Source: Closterium sp. Naga37s-1 (Eukaryota; Streptophyta; Zygnematophyceae; Desmidiales; Closteriaceae). Taken from it: a stretch of 64,000 bases of DNA. The notes beneath the pieces are model-generated. The model saw nothing but the letters and a program-made list of their open reading frames with translations, had not been told where the DNA came from and made no database searches. The stretch covers positions 2,725,501 through 2,789,500 of the forward strand of contig CANJKZ010000955.1 in the NCBI GenBank assembly GCA_947471745.1, read 5' to 3'. The stretch's first letter is position 1. Each line of letters starts with the position of its first letter. The position numbers were made by a program, and so were the translations under genes. Shown piece after piece: positions 61,093 to 64,000 of this stretch.

Positions 61093-61640
61093 AGCAGCAG
61101 TAGTAGCAGTAGCAGTAGTAGTAGCAGTGTGGCGACCTGGCATTTTCCTCACCTTCGCGAGCCAATCGGCGGAATCGCTGACTTGTTTTGAACGTTTCGT
61201 TAGACTATTCCATCCTTTGAGTTTCCGTTCAGCGTGGATATTTTCAGCGTGGCGCGATTGTGTGGCGATGCAGCAACGACAGGTTCTGACACCTGAGGAG
61301 CAATTGGGCCGTTGCTGCACCTGCCAGCAGCGCAATTTTTTGCAGCCGCCATCTGCCTGCAATTGCTCGAACTGCCTCCTGCTCACCTGCGCAGCAGCTT
61401 TCCCAGTCCAACTTCCACCTCTAGCGCTATGCAAGCGCAAATCCCCTTCATGCAATAGCACAACCCACCCACCCACCCCAACCATACATCGCTGCTCCCT
61501 TTCAGTCCCTACTCCCATCATTTTTGTAGTTGCGTTCCTTGCTCCTATCTTGTTTAGTTTAGTTCCTTGTTCAACGTGTCCCTGCCTTCCTTCCCTCCAT
61601 GTACCTTTGTGTCCCTGTTTCAGTCACTCCCCGCAGGGAG
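61093..61640 (-). other. Leader of E12, no minisatellite
   Basis: A trinucleotide-type run (AGCAGTAGTAGCAGTAGCAG on the plus strand, 61092-61130) precedes gag. The remaining 500 bases are ordinary sequence without the GC-rich repeats seen in other leaders. No primer site or LTR follows; the element is cut at about 61640. Confidence 0.65.
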
Positions 61641-62441
61641 AGTACCAGACTCACTAGCACCTAGACCAGCAGCGGCTATACCTGGGTGAGGCGGCACACA
61701 CCGGTAACAGTCACCCTCAGCACTAACAGACAAAGCATACATAGCAGAAAGAATAGCATCAAAGTCTAGGTCAAAGATAGCAATCCTAGACCTAAGCAGA
61801 TCTGCCCAGCAAGGGAGCTTGACATTGTCACCAAACTCAGCACGCCACGCGTCATCTTGGCGTGAGAAGCAGCGGTGCTGAGTGTGGAGCCGCAGTGATA
61901 GGTCAGGGAGTGATGTACATCGGGGGCGGGTTCAGGCGCGAGGATAGGGGCTGACGTAGGGGGGGCCGGGCGCGGGCTAGGTACGGGGCCGTGCGGGGGC
62001 TAGGTACGGGGCCGGGCGCTGGGCTAGGTATGGGGCCGGGCGCCTGATTGGTACACGGCCGGCCGCGGACTAGGTACAAGGCCGGGCGCGGGCTAGGTAC
62101 GAGGCTGGGCGCGAGCTAAGTACGGGGCCGGGCGTTGGGCTAGGTACGGGGCCGGGCGCGGGCTAGGGACGGGGCCGGGCGTGGGCTAGCTGCCCGTATG
62201 TCATTCGCACGGGTGACCGTGCTGGTCAGACATGCGGGAAGCCTCACACTGAGCACCGCTGCTTCTCCCGCCTCGACGACGCTTGGCGCACAGAGTTTTG
62301 TGACGAGGCCGAGCGCCCCCGCTGGGCAGAGCTGCTTAGGTCTGGAGTTGCTATCTTTGACCTAGACTATGACGCTATCCTTGCTGTAATGTATGCTTTG
62401 TCTATTAGTGCTGACGGTGACTGTTACTTGTGTGTGCCGCC
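61641..62441. pseudogene. Mosaic of Copia-A scraps
   Basis: Four pieces in a row. 61641-61890: minus-strand segment from zinc motif to protease (AIFDLDFDAILSAMYALS). 61891-61935: gag scrap (complement of MYITL, as GATGTACATCGGGGGCGGG). 61936-62190: leader repeats (GGGGCCGGGCGCGGGCTAGG), inverted relative to E9. 62191-62441: plus-strand zinc motif and link region (CPYVIRTGDRAGQTCG-like, HRCFSRLDDAWRTEF, AIFDLDYDAILAVMYALS), cut by the E13 LTR. Orientation flips twice. Confidence 0.75.
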
Positions 62442-62571
62442 TGTATTAGAATAAGGAACAGAATGAATGAACTAGGAAGCAGGTGGGTACAAGTGTGAAA
62501 CCTAAAAGTGTTGTACCCTATATGATCTACCCCACTACAGCCTAGATAGACTATAGCATATGAGTTTGACA
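62442..62571 (-). repeat. Copia-A 3' LTR of E13 (variant A2)
   Basis: 130 bp; minus strand TGTCAAACTCATATGC to CCTTATTCTAATACA. Plus-strand words AAAAGTGTTGTACCC and CTACAGCC mark variant A2. The polypurine complement follows at 62572, then the conserved untranslated region to about 62800. Confidence 0.87.
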
Positions 62572-62800
62572 CACCCCCATAGGCAAAGTGGGGGAGAACA
62601 AGAGGTCACAAGACCAGTCAAGAAAAGCAAAGCAAGCTCAGGGTGGATCACAAAGTCACCACGCAGTCTGAACACAAGCAAATGGCCACAAGGCCAGTTC
62701 ACATGCACAGTTATATATAGGAGAACAAACAATACAGTGAACACAACCTAGCAAGTCTAAGCATGCAGGTATATGTATAGAGAGTACAGTACAAGCAAAG

Positions 62801-64000
62801 TCAAGAAGTAAGCAAGTGAGGCATAGTAGGTACAAGGCCTAGAACAGTGCAGAAACGCTGATGATCACAAGGCTGAAGTGCCTTGGTGAAAACATCAGCA
62901 GTGTTGGCCTATGAGGCCACGTAAGCAAGACGAAGCTGACCACGCTGCTGCAACTCTCGAGCAAGGAAGTAGCGCAGAGCAATGTGCTTCGTTCTGTGCT
63001 CCAGTCTGTGCTCCTGACACAAGGCAAGCATGGCCTTGTTGTCGACGTACAGAACTGGAGGAGAACAAGGCGCCTCTCCCAAGTCGGTCAGCAGGTAGGT
63101 GAGCCAGCGTAACTCCTGTGCAGCCATGGCCCCAGCGTAGATCTCAGCCTCACAACTGGAGCTGAGAACAGAAGACGAGCGGGTAGACCGCCAAGAGACA
63201 GAACCGGAGCCAAGACTGAAGGTGTACCCCTGTGAGGACTGCTGCGTAGCCAAGTCCTCAACCCAGGAAGCGTCAGCGTGACCAGTGAGGACAACTCGAG
63301 CCCGTCCTCCAAGCACGAGCCCCAAGCCTGACGTACTGCACAGGTAGTGCAACACCCTCTTCGCAGCATCCCAGTGCACCTTTCGGTGTCGACCGGGAGC
63401 CACGTAGCAAGCCAGAAGGCTGAGAGGGTATGCGAGGTCAGGTCGTGTGCAAGTCATCAAGTACATGAGGCAGCCCACAAGCTCTGGATACGGGCCACTC
63501 GGCTCTACGGACTCGTCTGAAGGTGGAGCTGAGAGCGAGTGACCAGTAGGTAGAGGAGTGGATTGTGGCGAGGAGTACGTGAAGGCGAAGCGCTGAAGGA
63601 CCTGCTGCACCATGTGTGACTGAGTCAAGGTAATGGTGCGCTGTGCTCTGTCCCGGGTGATCCGCAAGCCAAGATAGCTTATGAGCTCACCCAGGTCTGT
63701 GCACGTGTGTCTCTTCTACAGCTCGGACTTCACATGGGCGAGTGCCTCAGTGTCAGCAGTAGCAAAGACGAGGTTGTCTACGTACACAAGAACGTAGAAC
63801 GGCGGCAGAGTGGTGTCAGTGCGTAAAAACAGCGACGGGTCAGCAATAAAAGGAGCAAAACCAAGAGTATCAAGAGTCGTCCTCAGTGTGTCGTGCCACT
63901 CACGGGGTGCCTGGCGGAGACCGTAGACTGGCCGCGGGAGGCTCCACTGAGTACCAGCAGGAAACGACCCAGTGAAGCCTGGTGGGCGGCGCAGTCAGAT
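62801..64000 (-). pseudogene. Copia-A reverse transcriptase and RNase H of E13, running off the window
   Basis: The RNase H frame 63667-62909 is open for 252 codons with HADASWVEDLATQQSS, SSCEAEIYAGAMAAQELRW, YVDNKAMLALCQEHRLEHR and KHIALRYFLARELQQRG. A stop after LAYVAS (62909) truncates the ANTADVFTKAL end. RT beyond 63667 has a stop at EL-stop-KR near 63717. Its catalytic motif reads YVDN (63784-63773), so the second Asp is lost. The frame leaves at the right edge near the PPGFTGSF block. Confidence 0.9.

Overview
This window is a eukaryotic, retrotransposon-dominated block, most likely nuclear DNA of a green-lineage organism. A streptophyte (possibly zygnematophyte) alga is my best guess, but that is inference. 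It rests on the density of Ty1/copia elements with plant-style initiator-Met-tRNA primer sites, one Ty3/gypsy fragment, and a single host gene that looks like an expansin. I see no rRNA, tRNA, CRISPR, operon or bacterial feature.

Layout. One copia family, called Copia-A here, fills most of the window as at least 13 partial or decayed copies. Its LTRs are about 130 bp, begin TGTCA and end TGACA, and are followed by a TGGTATCAGAGC-type primer site, a GC-rich minisatellite leader, gag, protease (PR), integrase (IN), a long Gly/Ala/Glu/Pro linker, RT and RNase H. Copies: E1 1-2408(+); a lone IN fragment 2409-2690(-); E2 2691-7458(+); E3 7459-10070(-); E4 10071-11551(+); E5 about 11791-18405(-); E6 18948-24986(-); E8 28358-32202(-); E9 38406-39350(+); E10 39351-45928(-, split by another element); E11 47090-54027(-); E12 54785-61640(-); a mosaic 61641-62441; E13 62442-64000(-). 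E7 is a Ty3/gypsy gag-PR fragment, 24987-28357(+).

A second copia family, Copia-B (LTR about 790 bp, TGTTGG...TAACA), is present as a 5'-truncated element (40166-44947) and as two solo LTRs with perfect 5-bp target-site duplications (13428-14217 and 37121-37920). Three small non-autonomous LTR elements of TRIM/SMART type, each with LTR pair, primer site and 5-bp target-site duplication, lie at 25923-27550, 32811-34129 and 35912-38150. The first shares LTR sequence and 3' end with Copia-A and is probably mobilised by it.

The only host gene I can support is an expansin-like secreted protein at 34440-35333(-). Other non-transposon DNA is a 181-bp satellite array (46015-47089), a 37-bp minisatellite on both sides of E5 (11552-11790 and 18406-18947), and AT-rich spacers (32203-32805, 35398-35906, 38156-38405, 54028-54784).

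History. Nesting gives a partial order of events: TRIM-1 in the gypsy gag, Copia-B solo LTRs in E5 and in TRIM-3, a Copia-A solo LTR in the RT of E5, and Copia-B in E10. Many junctions join elements head-to-head or tail-to-tail with no LTR, so deletion and illegitimate recombination have been active. The most interesting signals are the TRIM trio with their shared leader, the conserved hairpin plus T-run behind the Copia-A primer site, the unusual gag zinc motif, and the nucleosome-scale satellite.
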